A stretch of 64,000 bases of DNA, taken from Anthopleura xanthogrammica. Lineage: Eukaryota; Cnidaria; Anthozoa; Actiniaria; Actiniidae. The DNA lies in NCBI GenBank assembly GCA_964019055.1, contig OZ025222.1:2129246-2193245 (forward strand), in the 5' to 3' direction. Positions within the stretch are counted from its first letter, which is position 1. Each line of letters begins with the position of its first letter. The position numbers and the translations under genes are program-made. The notes under the pieces were generated by a model. It made no database searches. It was not told the DNA's origin and saw only the letters and a program-made list of their open reading frames with translations. Below are positions 13,401-25,923 of this stretch, piece after piece.

Positions 13401-16400
13401 GTATGAAGTGGATGGCGTAGTAATATTAGCTGTTGCTGTTGGTTCTGGAGGTACAACTACTTGTGACGTCATATTATACACGTATGAAGTGGATGGCGTA
13501 GTAATATTAGCTGTTGCTGTTGGTTCTGGAGGTACAACTACTTGTGACGTCATATTATACACATATGAAGAGGATGGCGTGGTAATATTAGTTGTTGCTG
13601 TTGGTTCTGGAGGTACAACTACTTGTGACGTCATATTATACACATATGAAGTGGATGGCGTAGAAATATTAGCTGTTGCTGTTGGTTCTGGACGTACAAC
13701 TACTTGTGATGTCATATTATATAAGCATGAAGTGGATGACGTAGTAATATTAGCTGCTGCTGTTGGTTCTGGAGGTACAACTACTTGTGACGTCATATTA
13801 TAGACGTATGAAGTGGATGGCGTAGAAATATTAGCTGTTGCTGTTGGTTCTGGAGGTACAACTACTTGTGACGTCATATTATACGCGAATGAAGTGGATG
13901 GCGTAGTAATATTAGCTGTTGCTGTTGGTTCTGGAGGTACAACTACTTGTGACGTCATATTATACGCGAATGAAGTGGATGGCGTAGTAATATTAGCTGT
14001 TGCTGTTGGTTCTGGAGGTACAACTACTTGTGACGTCATATTATACGCGAATGAAGTGGATGACGTAGTAATATTAGCTGTTGCTGTTGGTTCTGGAGGA
14101 ACAACTACTTGTGACGTCATATTATACGCGAATGAAGTGGATGGCGTAGTAATATTAGCTGTTGCTGTTGGTTCTGGAGGTACAACTACTTGTGACGTCA
14201 TATTATACGCGAATGAAGTGGATGGCGTAGTAATATTAGCTGTTGCTGTTGGTTCTGGAGGTACAACTACTTGTGACGTCATATTATACATGTATGAAGT
14301 GGATGGCGTAGTAATATTAGCTGTTGCTGTTGGTTCTGGAGGTACAACTACTTGTGACGTCATATTATAGACGTATGAAGTGGATGGCGTAGAAATATTA
14401 GCTGTTGCTGTTGGTTCTGGAGGTACAACTACTTGTGACGTCATATTATACACATATGAAGTGGATGGCGTAGTAATATTAGCTGTTGCTGTTGGTTCTG
14501 GAGGTACAAGTACTTGTGACGTCATATTATAGACGTATGAAGTGGATGGCGTAGAAATATTAGCTGTTGCTGTTGGTTCTGGAGGTACAACTACTTGTGA
14601 CGTCATATTATACACATATGAAGTGGATTGCGTTGAAATAATACCTGTGCGTGTTGGTTCTAGAACATCTTGTGACGTCATATTATACAAGTATGAAGTT
14701 GTTGGCGTAGAAATATTCCCAGCTCTTGTTGGTTCCGAAGTTCTTATCACAGTTGACGTCATATTACTCTTATATAAAGGTGTTTGTGACAACATAACGG
14801 CAGTCCTTGTTTGCTCTGAAGTATTCCCCTTTGATATCGTCATATTAATCTTATTTGAAGTGATTGTGGTGGAAAGGGTGATTGATGGTTGCACGAGTGT
14901 TTCAGACCATGTAATCATGCTTACTGTTCTTGTAAGAGATACGCTTGTTGGTTGTACCATAACATCTGATGATGTCATATTAGTATCATTGGTATCACTG
15001 ATTGACGTCATGATCCCCGTTCTTGTAGGAGATACACTTGTTGGTTGTACCATAACATCTGATGCTGATGATGTCATATTAGTATCATTGGTATCACTGA
15101 TTGACGTCATGATCCCCGTTCTTGTAGGAGATACACTTGTTGATTGTACCATAACATCTGATGCTGATGATGTCATATTAGTATCATTGGTATCACTGAT
15201 TGACGTCATGATCACCGTTCTTGTAGGAGATACACTTGTTGGTTGTACCATAACATCTGATGCTGATGATGTCATATTAGTATCATTGGTATCACTGATT
15301 GACGTCATGATCCCCGTTCTTGTAGGAGATACACTTGTTGGTTGTACCATAACATCTGATGCTGATGATGTCATAGTAGTATCATTGGTATCACTGATTG
15401 ACGTCATGATCACCGTTCTTGTAGGAGATACACTTGTTGGTTGTACCATAGCATCTGATGATGTCATATTAGTATCATTGGTATCACTGATTGACGTCAT
15501 AATCACCGTTCTTGTAGGAGATACACTTGTTGGTTGTACCATAACATCTGATGCTGATGATGTCATATTAGTATCATTGGTATCACTGATTGACGTCATA
15601 ATCACCGTTCTTGTAGGAGATACACTTGTTGGTTGTACCATAACATCTGATGCTGATGATGTCATATTAGTATCATTGGTATCACTGATTGACGTCATGA
15701 TCACCGTTCTTGTAGGAGATACACTTGTTGGTTGTACCATAACATCTGATGATGTCATATTAGTATCATTGGTATCACTGATTGACGTCATGATCCCCGT
15801 TCTTGTAGGAGATACACTTGTTGGTTGTACCATAACATCTGATGCTGATGATGTCATATTAGTATCATTGGTATCACTGATTGACGTCATAATCACCGTT
15901 CTTGTAGGAGATACACTTGTTGGTTGTACCATAACATCTGATGATGTCATATTAGTATCATTTGTATCACTGATTGACGTCATAATCACCGTTCTTGTAG
16001 GAGATACACTTGTTGGTTGTACCATAGCATCTGATGATGTCATATTAGTATCATTGGTATCACTGATTGACGTCATAATCACCGTTCTTGTAGGAGATAC
16101 ACTTGTTGGTTGTACCATAGCATCTGATGATGTCATATTAGTATCATTTGTATCACTGATTGACGTCATAATCACCGTTCTTGTAGGAGATACACTTGTT
16201 GGTTGTACCATAGCATCTGATGATGTCATATTAGTATCATTGGTATCACTGATTGACGTCATAATCACCGTTCTTGTAGGAGATACACTTGTTGGTTGTA
16301 CCATAGCATCTGATGATGTCATATTAGTATCATTGGTATCACTGATTGACGTCATAATCACCGTTCTTGTAGGAGATACACTTGTTGGTTGTACCATAAC

Positions 16401-19400
16401 ATCTGATGCTGATGATGTCATATTAGTATCATTGGTATCACTGATTGACGTCATAATCACCGTTCTTGTAGGAGATACACTTGTTGGTTGTACCATAGCA
16501 TCTGATGTCATATTAGTATCATTGGTATCACTGATTGACGTCATAATCACCGTTCTTGTAGGAGATACACTTGTTGGTTGTACCATAGCATCTGATGATG
16601 TCATATTAGTATCATTGGTATCACTGATTGACGTCATAATCACCGTTCTTGTAGGAGATACACTTGTTGGTTGTACCATAACATCTGATGCTGATGATGT
16701 CATATTAGTATCATTGGTATCACTGATTGACGTCATAATCACCGTTCTTGTAGGAGATACACTTGTTGGTTGTACCATAACATCTGATGCTGATGATGTC
16801 ATATTAGTATCATTGGTATCACTGATTGACGTCATAATCAGCGTTCTTGTAGGAGATACGCTTGTTGGTTGTACCATAGCATCTGATGATGTCATATTAG
16901 TATCATTGGTCACACTGATTGACGTCTTAATCACCGTTCTTGTAGGAGATACACTTGTTGGTTGTACCATAACATCTGATGATGTCATATTAGTATCATT
17001 GGTATCACTGATTGACGTCATAATCACCGTTCTTGTAGGAGATACACTTGTTGGTTGTACCATAGCATCTGATGATGTCATATTAGTATCATTGGTATCA
17101 CTGATTGACGTCATGATCCCCGTTCTTGTAGGAGATACACTTGTTGGTTGTACCATAGCATCTGATGATGTCATATTAGTATCATTGGTAACACTGATTG
17201 ACGTCATAATCACCGTTCTTGTAGGAGATACACTTGTTGGTTGTACCATAGCATCTGATGATGTCATATTAGTATCATTGGTATCACTGATTGACGTCAT
17301 AATCACCGTTCTTGTAGGAGATACACTTGTTGGTTGTACCATAGCATCTGATGCTGATGATGTCATATTAGTATCATTGGTATCACTGATTGACGTCATA
17401 ATCACCGTTCTTGTAGGAGATACACTTGTTGGTTGTACCATAACATCTGATGATGTCATATTAGTATCATTGGTATCACTGATTGACGTCATAATCACCG
17501 TTCTTGTAGGAGATACACTTGTTGGTTGTACCATAGCATCTGATGATGTCATATTAGTATCATTGGTAACACTGATTGACGTCATAATCACCGTTCTTGT
17601 AGGAGATACACTTGTTGGTTGTACCATAGCATCTGATGATGTCATATTAGTATCATTGGTATCACTGATTGACGTCATAATCACCGTTCTTGTAGGAGAT
17701 ACACTTGTTGGTTGTACCATAGCATCTGATGATGTCATATTAGTATCATTGGTATCACTGATTGACGTCATAATCACCGTTCTTGTAGGAGATACACTTG
17801 TTGGTTGTACCATAGCATCTGATGATGTCATATTAGTATCATTGGTATCACTGATTGACGTCATAATCACCGTTCTTGTAGGAGATACACTTGTTGGTTG
17901 TACCATAACATCTGATGATGTCATATTGGTATCATTAGTATCACTGATTGACGTCATAATCAACGTTCTTGTAGGAGATACACTTGTTGGTTGTACCATG
18001 GCATCTGATGATGTCATATTAGTATCATTGGTATCACTGATTGACGTCATAATCACCGTTCTTGTAGGAGATACACTTGTTGGTTGTACCATAGCATCTG
18101 ATGATGTCATATTAGTATCATTGGTAACACTGATTGACGTCATAATCACCGTTCTTGTAGGAGATACACTTGTTGGTCGTACCATAGCATCTGATGATGT
18201 CATATTAGTATCATTGGTATCACTGATTGACGTCATAATCACCGTTCTTGTAGGAGATACACTTGTTGGTTGTACCATAGCATCTGATGATGTCATATTA
18301 GTATCATTGGTATCACTGATTGACGTCATAATCACCGTTCTTGTAGGAGATACACTTGTTGGTTGTACCATAGCATCTGATGATGTCATATTAGTATCAT
18401 TGGTATCACTGATTGACGTCATAATCACCGTTCTTGTAGGAGATACACTTGTTGGTTGTACCATAGCATCTGATGATGTCATATTAGTATCATTGGTATC
18501 ACTGATTGACGTCATAATCACCGTTCTTGTAGGAGATACACTTGTTGGTTGTACCATAACATCTGATGATGTCATATTGGTATCATTAGTATCACTGATT
18601 GACGTCATAATCAACGTTCTTGTAGGAGATACACTTGTTGGTTGTACCATGGCATCTGATGATGTCATATTAGTATCATTGGTATCACTGATTGACGTCA
18701 TAATCACCGTTCTTGTAGGAGATACACTTGTTGGTTGTACCATAGCATCTGATGATGTCATATTAGTATCATTGGTATCACTGATTGACGTCATAATCAC
18801 CGTTCTTGTAGGAGATACACTTGTTGGTTGTACCATAGCATCTGATACTGATGATGTCATATTAGTATCATTGGTATCACTGATTGACGTCATAATTACC
18901 GTTCCTGTAGGAGATACACTTGTTGGTTGTACCATGGCATCTGATACTGATGTCATGTTAGTATCATTGGTAATACTTACTGACGTCATAATCACCGTTC
19001 TTGTAGGAGATGCACTTGTTGGTTGTACCATAACATCTGATGCTGATGATGTCATATTAGTATCATTGGTATCACTGATTGACGTCATAATCACCGTTCT
19101 TGTAGGAGATACACTTGTTGGTTGTACCATAACATCTGATGCTGATGATGTCATATTAGTATCATTGGTATCACTGATTGACGTCATAATCACCGTTCTT
19201 GTAGGAGATACACTTGTTGGTTGTACCATAGCATCTGATGATGTCATATTAGTATCATTGGTAACACTGATTGACGTCATAATCACCGTTCTTGTAGGAG
19301 ATACACTTGTTGGTCGTACCATAGCATCTGATGATGTCATATTAGTATCATTGGTATCACTGATTGACGTCATAATCACCGTTCTTGTAGGAGATACACT

Positions 19401-22400
19401 TGTTGGTTGTACCATAGCATCTGATGATGTCATATTAGTATCATTGGTAACACTGATTGACGTCATAATCACCGTTCTTGTAGGAGATACACTTGTTGGT
19501 CGTACCATAGCATCTGATGATGTCATATTAGTATCATTGGTATCACTGATTGACGTCATAATCACCGTTCTTGTAGGAGATACACTTGTTGGTTGTACCA
19601 TAGCATCTGATGATGTCATATTAGTATCATTGGTATCACTGATTGACGTCATAATCACCGTTCTTGTAGGAGATACACTTGTTGGTTGTACCATAGCATC
19701 TGATGATGTCATATTAGTATCATTGGTATCACTGATTGACGTCATAATCACCGTTCTTGTAGGAGATACACTTGTTGGTTGTACCATAGCATCTGATGAT
19801 GTCATATTAGTATCATTGGTATCACTGATTGACGTCATAATCACCGTTCTTGTAGGAGATACACTTGTTGGTTGTACCATAACATCTGATGATGTCATAT
19901 TGGTATCATTAGTATCACTGATTGACGTCATAATCAACGTTCTTGTAGGAGATACACTTGTTGGTTGTACCATGGCATCTGATGATGTCATATTAGTATC
20001 ATTGGTATCACTGATTGACGTCATAATCACCGTTCTTGTAGGAGATACACTTGTTGGTTGTACCATAGCATCTGATGATGTCATATTAGTATCATTGGTA
20101 TCACTGATTGACGTCATAATCACCGTTCTTGTAGGAGATACACTTGTTGGTTGTACCATAGCATCTGATACTGATGATGTCATATTAGTATCATTGGTAT
20201 CACTGATTGACGTCATAATTACCGTTCCTGTAGGAGATACACTTGTTGGTTGTACCATGGCATCTGATACTGATGTCATGTTAGTATCATTGGTAATACT
20301 TACTGACGTCATAATCACCGTTCTTGTAGGAGATGCACTTGTTGGTTGTACCATAACATCTGATGCTGATGATGTCATATTAGTATCATTGGTATCACTG
20401 ATTGACGTCATAATCACCGTTCTTGTAGGAGATACACTTGTTGGTTGTACCATAACATCTGATGCTGATGATGTCATATTAGTATCATTGGTATCACTGA
20501 TTGACGTCATGATCCCCGTTCTTGTAGGAGATACACTTGTTGGTTGTACCATAACATCTGATGCTGATGATGTCATATTAGTATCATTGGTATCACTGAT
20601 TGACGTCATGATCACCGTTCTTGTAGGAGATACACTTGTTGGTTGTACTATAACATCTGATGATGTCATATTAGTATCATTGGTATCACTGATTGACGTC
20701 ATAATCACCGTTCTTGTAGGAGATACACTTGTTGGTTGTACCATGGCATCTGATGATGTCATATTAGTATCATTGGTATCACTGATTGACGTCATAATCA
20801 CCGTTCTTGTAGGAGATACACTTGTTGGTTGTACCATAGCATCTGATACTGATGATGTCATATTAGTATCATTGGTATCACTGATTGACGTCATAATTAC
20901 CGTTCCTGTAGGAGATACACTTGTTGGTTGTACCATGGCATCTGATACTGATGTCATGTTAGTATCATTGGTATCACTGATTGACGTCATAATCACCGTT
21001 CTTGTAGGAGATACACTTGTTGGTTGTACCATAACATCTGATGCTGATGATGTCATATTAGTATCATTGGTATCACTGATTGACGTCATAATCACCGTTC
21101 TTGTAGGAGATACACTTGTTGGTTGTATTGCATTTCCTGTAGTCGTTTCCTTAATATTTGTGGAGTTGTACCCAATTAAAAGTGTTGTCTTTGATACAGA
21201 TATTGTGACTGGAATCGGGTTGGTTTTATTTAATAGTAAAGAGATTGTATTGCTATGATATATTTTAGTGGAAGTTGTCGACATGTTAATTGTTTTGTTC
21301 GAAGTAACGGTAGATCGTTGAACCGTAGATGTTAGTGTTTGTTGTTCATACGGGCTTGGAGACGTTTCTTCTGAAGAATTACGGGAGAGTGTCCTAGCTG
21401 CTGTTTGGAGTTGAAGCGATGCCGATGAATGAATTTTAGATATGATTGTTTCCGATTTACGTGTTTTATTGATGTAGATTTCTTCTCTGATTCCCGGGGT
21501 CAGCTGGTAAGCAATCGTGGACGTGGAAGTAAGATATGCTGAAAAATTAGAGAGAGAATCGGGGTATTAACCTCGAAACGAATGCTAAGCGGTACGCAAT
21601 ATGAACAGTTGACAAGAGAGCATGAAGTAAGAGATTATGAAGTAAGAGAGCACATCTCCCATACATAGGTCTATCCCCGTGAAAATTATTTGAAAATATA
21701 TGTTTAGCTGCGCGCGCAGCCTGAACTGAATCGGGAATCCCATGATAAAATATTCCAGGCTGCGCGCTGAGTCAAAGATAGAGTTTCAAATATTTATCAT
21801 AGTGCACGGAGCTGTGCTCTCTTACTTCATACTCTCTTGCAGTTGATTAATTAATATCGTTGGGCTTCCTGTGTCAAGAACTGGGATTCCTTTTTCTTTT
21901 CCGGCCCGACTCCACGCCCGGGGGATTGCATTACCCGTCCGCAAATGTCCGAATTCGCCCCAGTCCCTCACGATATGAAATTAGGCAATGTCTGATCATC
22001 AAGCTCACCGTTCGTCTCGCTTCGATGCAAAGGCACGGCTACCTTTTTAAGATGGCGCAGGGAACTGTGAAGGGACTCTTAGAACTGACATCATATTAGG
22101 CAAGTGTGAGATACGGCTTTTGTGAGACGTCTTGCTGGAATATGCGATAATCCTTATATTTGAATGCTTTTTTCCAATGGTAGTAACATGCATTTTATTC
22201 TACACACGTTATCTAATCCAGGTATTTATCACTAACATCTATATCGAATCTATATCTTGGCGTAGGACAATTACACCGATCCCAATAATCCTCCTCAAAT
22301 GCATTATGGAATATGAAAATATCCGGTTACTAGTTAAATATAACAAGCTAAAAACTATGAACACTATAGGATTTGATTAATCTTTTTCGACAGATTTTAG

Positions 22401-24278
22401 GCTTTTGGGAGCGACATAACGAACGAATGGTAAATAGAGACGGGGAGAGAGATGACATATTTGATTAAAATGCTTCAAACGCGAAAAAGAATGTCTCTGT
22501 CTTAATTAAATAGGATTATTTTTTATTCTACGTAAGAGAAAATAGAGTATTCGGCACTTAATTTTCGCATTTTTTGTTCGAGATTTAAAATTAACGGATG
22601 AATTCATGAAATTAGGGTAAAAATATATAAACTTGAATACAAAGTTAAGTCTATAATTATAATAAGAATAAGCATTCAAAAATAAAAAAAAATAAAAAAA
22701 TAAAAACAACGACGAAATAAAAACAAGTGATTATTAGAAACAAAAAATAGATGTAAATAACTGATAATAATAATATTTATAATAAAAACGAAAACAGGAT
22801 GGAAATAATAAAGTTCTAGAAACATAAAAAGAAACATAAAACCAAAATACATATAAACAAAAAAATTAAAAAAAACATAACAGGAAAAAACAACAAAAAA
22901 TCGAGTCTTAAAATAAAACAAAAATGAAGAAACCACATTAAATAAAATAATAACATAAATATAAACGTTGTGGTTGTTGTTGGAGATTGGTGGAAAAATA
23001 AAAGCGAGAGAGAGAGAAAGCACTTATGTCCTAGACATATTGGTCTATTTATTATTAAGATCTTTTTCTACCGCTGCAAGTTAAATTGCCTCTTAATAAT
23101 TCATGTCAGGAAAAGAAAGACGGCACCCGTTATTTCAAGTACATTTTTGCTCGATGTTTTTAAAATTCTACCAAAACATTTATAATGGATCTGATAATTT
23201 CGGGATCCATGCGAGGTTTGTGGATAAAAATAACTCTTCATAATGTCAATAAACTATGAATAATGTCCACTGCTCAGAACAGCTCATTATTGGAGGCGAA
23301 AATATCTAAATAAATATCTATCTAAAATATTCTAGTACGAAAAATTGATAAATTACAGAAAAGGGAAAGGAGTTCTAGCGAGAAAGTGAATTAAAACTTT
23401 GGGGTGACGACCCTGGTCTAATTACGTCCAAGAAAAGTCGGTCATAAAAGATATGATAACTTCAGAAGCAAGATAAAACTCGCAACTTCCTATTAAAAGT
23501 GTCAAAACAAAGACTTCACTAATGTAAAATATAACAATTCATAAATTCGATTTGAAATAATGAGTCATAGTGAGAAATTTTGCACGTTTATTTTGAAGAA
23601 AAAGTGGATGGACAACTTTTTGAAGTATATTGAGAGTCATACAATCATGTCTTTATATATATAAGAAGGGGTCATTTTCAAGGTATAGTCTTACCAAAGC
23701 TGTAGTTATATTAGTTATACCTAAAGGAAAGTGCTAATTCATAGCGCAGTATCTTAATAATAACATACAAAAACAAGATGTTTATTTTTTGATGTCCTAC
23801 GTCTGACAAATACGATCAAGTTTGTTTAATTTTTAACCTCGGATGACAAAACTGAAGACTTATGATCACAAAAAATTCCCCAATCTTTCAAACTTCGATT
23901 CATTGATAAAATTAATGTCTGCTAGCAATATTAAAATAGATGGCATGTCTCGTAGGAGTTCCTAATTTAATGATTCCAATTAAATCCAACAAGAAAACAT
24001 TACTATGATTACAACATAAAAATCGTAAACTTACCGTTTGAGTCAGATGTAGTTGGTAATAATGGCGTTGAAGTAGCATGGTACGAAGGAAAAGAGCTGC
24101 TTGTTGTTCCAGATATGTTTTTGGTTAATGAAGTTGTGTTATTCTGAGCTAGAATCACAGGAATTGAGCTAATAATCGTCAAAACAAACAGCTTTCTTGC
24201 AGTCGAAATGGCGGTTGCTCGAGCAGTCGTTGTAACTCGTGTCGACAAAGCCGAGCAAAAAAACCTTCCTTCAGTCAT
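1845..24278 (-). CDS. KIAA1549-like (UPF0606/DUF3827) transmembrane giant mucin, 15 coding exons
   Basis: Exons (5' to 3'): 24278-24035, 21538-11872, 10956-10602, 10035-9880, 9625-9425, 8734-8625, 8462-8276, 7874-7659, 6134-5985, 5239-5211, 4802-4619, 4376-4248, 3776-3708, 3126-2958, 2605-1845. All junctions are GT-AG, phases match, and the total is 12,627 nt (4,208 aa). A TAG lies directly before the ATG in frame. Residues 29-44 are a hydrophobic signal segment after an unusually long basic n-region. Residues about 219-3000 are Ser/Thr/Asn mucin repeats. A juxtamembrane region with a dibasic RRIRR (3410-3414) follows, then a TM helix (about 3500-3522) and a 690-aa cytosolic tail rich in Lys/Glu coiled-coil and Pro/Ser segments. 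From family knowledge, the block before the TM (YRVQ..SVKR...YRV...) and the tail segment VERMRNKIRQREK resemble vertebrate KIAA1549/KIAA1549L. Family function is poorly known. The 29-nt microexon is not a multiple of three, so skipping it would break the frame. The family call is from remembered similarity; the gene structure is firm. Confidence 0.85.
2690..2930. repeat. Polypyrimidine (TTCCC/TTCT)n tract
   Basis: Low-complexity C/T-rich DNA in the last intron of the KIAA1549-like gene, between the final two coding exons. The apparent ORFs over it are composition artefacts. Confidence 0.9.
3515..3655. mobile_element. MITE-like inverted repeat, 141 bp
   Basis: Two arms of about 45 bp (aaaaaatgggtcgggtggca against the reverse complement of tgccaactcgacccactttt) flank a short unique centre. 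It lies in an intron just downstream of the 69-bp exon 3708-3776. Confidence 0.8.
4412..4454. repeat. (AAAT)n microsatellite
   Basis: About ten tandem copies of a 4-bp unit, in an intron directly upstream of exon 4248-4376. Confidence 0.95.
5089..5151 (-). pseudogene. tRNA-Trp(CCA)-like sequence lacking most of the D arm
   Basis: On the minus strand a 7-bp acceptor stem (GACTCCG with CGGGGTT, including wobble pairs) encloses an anticodon arm TCTGA-CTCCAGA-TCAGA with anticodon CCA, and a T arm with GTTCGAGTC. Compared with the usual eukaryotic tRNA-Trp, about 8-9 nt of the 5' D arm is missing (63 nt against about 72). That would remove the normal D stem and the A box, so a decayed copy is most likely. 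It sits in an intron of the KIAA1549-like gene, in the same orientation. Confidence 0.7.
6208..6652. mobile_element. MITE-like element with a second element nested inside
   Basis: The right end (ttgacgtcacgtgcaagggg, then tctata) is the same terminal sequence as at 123-260. The left end (tagaccctttgcag...) is a diverged inverted copy. A second inverted repeat lies inside at 6411-6579, with arms starting aatagacctt and ending aggtctatt. The outer element starts 74 bp upstream of exon 5985-6134. Confidence 0.55.
7385..7446. repeat. (GAAGGA)n microsatellite
   Basis: Purine-rich hexamer repeat in the intron between exons 7659-7874 and 5985-6134. Confidence 0.9.
9660..9810. repeat. Degenerate copies of the 57-bp minisatellite family
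   Basis: Two diverged units contain tttcagggttcgatctgtga and gagttagcggtgccctgacc. They match the arrays at 27505-27955, 32985-33120 and 52510-52990. Located in an intron of the KIAA1549-like gene. Confidence 0.75.
10159..10556. repeat. (ATC)n trinucleotide tract
   Basis: About 400 bp of imperfect cat/cac triplets in the intron between exons 10602-10956 and 9880-10035. Confidence 0.95.
12780..14640 (-). repeat. Mucin tandem array B, 81-bp coding units, about 23 copies
   Basis: A second in-frame array, C-terminal to array A in the same exon. The 27-aa unit reads EPTATANITTPSTSYVYNM and then TSQVVVPP, with the variants SFAYN, SYMYN, ISTPS and TATTN. Each unit has two sequons (NIT or NIS, and NMT). 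The variants cluster (a block of five SFAYN units, a block of three TATTN units), which indicates local expansion. The Pro/Ser/Thr-rich composition is typical of mucin ectodomains. Confidence 0.95.
14935..21127 (-). repeat. Mucin tandem array A, 93/99-bp coding units, about 65 copies
   Basis: In-frame tandem repeats inside the 9.67-kb exon of the KIAA1549-like gene. Each unit encodes 31 aa, or 33 aa where SSDA is replaced by SSASDV. The core reads QPTSVSPTRTVIMTSISDT and then NDTNMTSS. Each unit carries two N-glycosylation sequons (NDT, NMT) and a dense set of Ser/Thr for O-glycans. Units are nearly identical at the DNA level, and length changes are all multiples of 3. The copy number is estimated from span divided by mean unit length and was not counted exactly. 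Confidence 0.95.
18571..20334 (-). repeat. Higher-order tandem duplication in array A (period 1323 bp)
   Basis: Rare variant units recur at a fixed distance. A gtcatattgg variant lies at 18571 and 19894, and a tgcacttg variant at 19011 and 20334. Both pairs are exactly 1323 bp apart (441 codons). The first variant also occurs at 17920, which is 651 bp upstream (7 x 93 bp). Blocks of about 7 and 14 units have therefore been copied in frame. Confidence 0.85.
21539..24034 (-). other. Intron 1 of the KIAA1549-like gene
   Basis: This intron separates the signal-peptide exon from the giant mucin exon. It holds a fragment near 22025-22075 of the repeat family also seen at 658-815 and 30195-30270. 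A very A-rich stretch covers about 22670-22940. I see no coding exon in it. Confidence 0.7.
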
Positions 24279-24589
24279 CTATCCACCACTAAGAATTAAA
24301 ACTCGTATTACATAAACTTTAAGTATCATTTAAGGCTTCAAATGATGCCAAGTCGTAACAATTTTCGCAAAATTTCAGCTGAGTTTGGCTGAGTTGAAAC
24401 ATGCTGCCATATTATAGCTTTACATAGCAACAAGCCAATGTACCACCGTAGCAACGTACTTGATGATATGTTCTGGTTAACAATTAACGTAAAACAATTG
24501 GAATTCAATTACCACTTCCGCCTATTCTTTTGTATGTTAATTGCACATAAAACACCGGTTTTCGAGACTTTTCTAGTCACGCAAAACAT

Positions 24590-25225
24590 AACGCTTCATC
24601 GATTGTCCAGTTTTTTGGAGTTTAAAGTTTTTTCGCTTCTTCGATAGAGTGGTTTTACTTGTCAGTAGATCATATTTCCAATGGTTTCCTTCATGTCTAT
24701 ATATTTGACTATTACACATTAGCAAGTATTTTTTGTTTTTGTTTCAAGGATTTAGTTTTCTTTTCATCGATTGTCCAGTTTTTTTGGAGTTTAAAGTTTT
24801 TTTCGCTTCTTCGATAGAGTGGTTTTACTTGTCAGTAGATCATATTTCCAATGGCTTCCTTCATGTCTATATATTTGACCATTACACATTAGCAAGTATT
24901 TTTCGTTTTTTGTTTCAAGGATTTAGTTTTTTGGAGTTTAAAGTTTTTTCGCTTCTTCGATAGAGTGGTTTTACTTGTAAGTAGATCATATTTCCATGGT
25001 TTCCTTCATGTCTATATATTTGACCATTACACATTAGCAAGTATTTTTTTTCTTTTTGTTTGGAGGATTTAGTTTTTTGGAGTTTAAAGTTTTTTCGCTT
25101 CTTCGATAGAGTGGTTTTACTTGTCAGAGTAGATCATATTTCCAATGGTTTCCTTCATGTCTATATATTTGACTATTACACATTAGCAAGTATTTTTTTG
25201 TTTTTGTTTCAAGGATTTAGTAAAA
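24590..25225. repeat. Tandem repeat, unit about 150 bp, four copies
   Basis: The phrases ggagtttaaagttttttcgc and tttccttcatgtctatatat recur four times at about 150-170 bp spacing. It lies between the BMAL 3' end and the KIAA1549-like 5' end. The small ORFs over it repeat the same nonsense peptide. Confidence 0.9.
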
Positions 25226-25644
25226 TCATTCTAACTCAGTTAGGAAAAATTGCATGAAAATCAAGTGATTTTCAAAACAAAAAAAAAACATTAAAAAAGA
25301 CTAGGAAAAAAAGGAAAAGAAAAAAAGAAAAAGGAAAGCATAAAAAAAGAAAACGAAAACACTGATTGAATATGAAGTGAGACAGTTTTTCTTTGCTTGT
25401 TCTTTTGATTTACCATCCATAGTTCGGCATAGCAACAGTAACTATGTAAACATGATTATTTTAAATATGTCGGTCAACGTATTTGTATGCACAGAAATAA
25501 AACGATTTTAATTATTGCTTGTTAGTACAGAAGCCAAATGCAGTGATTTGGATTGTCAAAGAACGTGTTATCAGTTTATTAGCAATTATTCGTTTCACAA
25601 ATTATACCCGACATGAAGGATATTGTAAGTATATTTTGTATTAA

Positions 25645-25875
25645 TCTATTTAAAACCCCTTTCTTTTATGCGGGGAGTCCTAATCCCATTTGCCAGCCCA
25701 ATTGTTTTGAAAAATACACCAGTCTCAGTCATGCTAAACAAGGCTTCAGTCCGAGTTATAGAGCAAGGGTTAGAAATTCCACTAATGGCTAAATCCCAGT
25801 CCCAGTGCATGAAATCCCGTTTTCCCAGCCCAAAATAAGGCGGATTCAAGCTCCCATTTTACCACTTCAGGACTT
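25645..25875 (-). repeat. Dispersed repeat, second copy at 44022-44245
   Basis: In reverse orientation it matches the 44-kb copy. Both contain forms of aaatgggagcttggat, tgggaaaatgggatttcatg, tggatttagccattactggg and ataactcgga. About 230 bp; family unknown. Confidence 0.75.
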
Positions 25876-25923
25876 ACTATATCCTATACATTCTTATATA
25901 TCTCGCATAGAAACATTTTTGGC

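Noticed and set aside
12780..21127. Regularly spaced repeats considered as a CRISPR array
   Set aside because: Units are contiguous, coding, have no unique spacers, and lie in a eukaryotic gene.
14542..21258. A 2,238-aa plus-strand ORF of VLVGDTLVGCTI repeats, plus similar ORFs at 12784-13803 and 13813-14370
   Set aside because: These are antisense shadows of the mucin arrays. The minus-strand frame has signal peptide, TM, matching splice phases and mucin composition; the plus frames have none of these and are open only because the repeat lacks stops in that frame.
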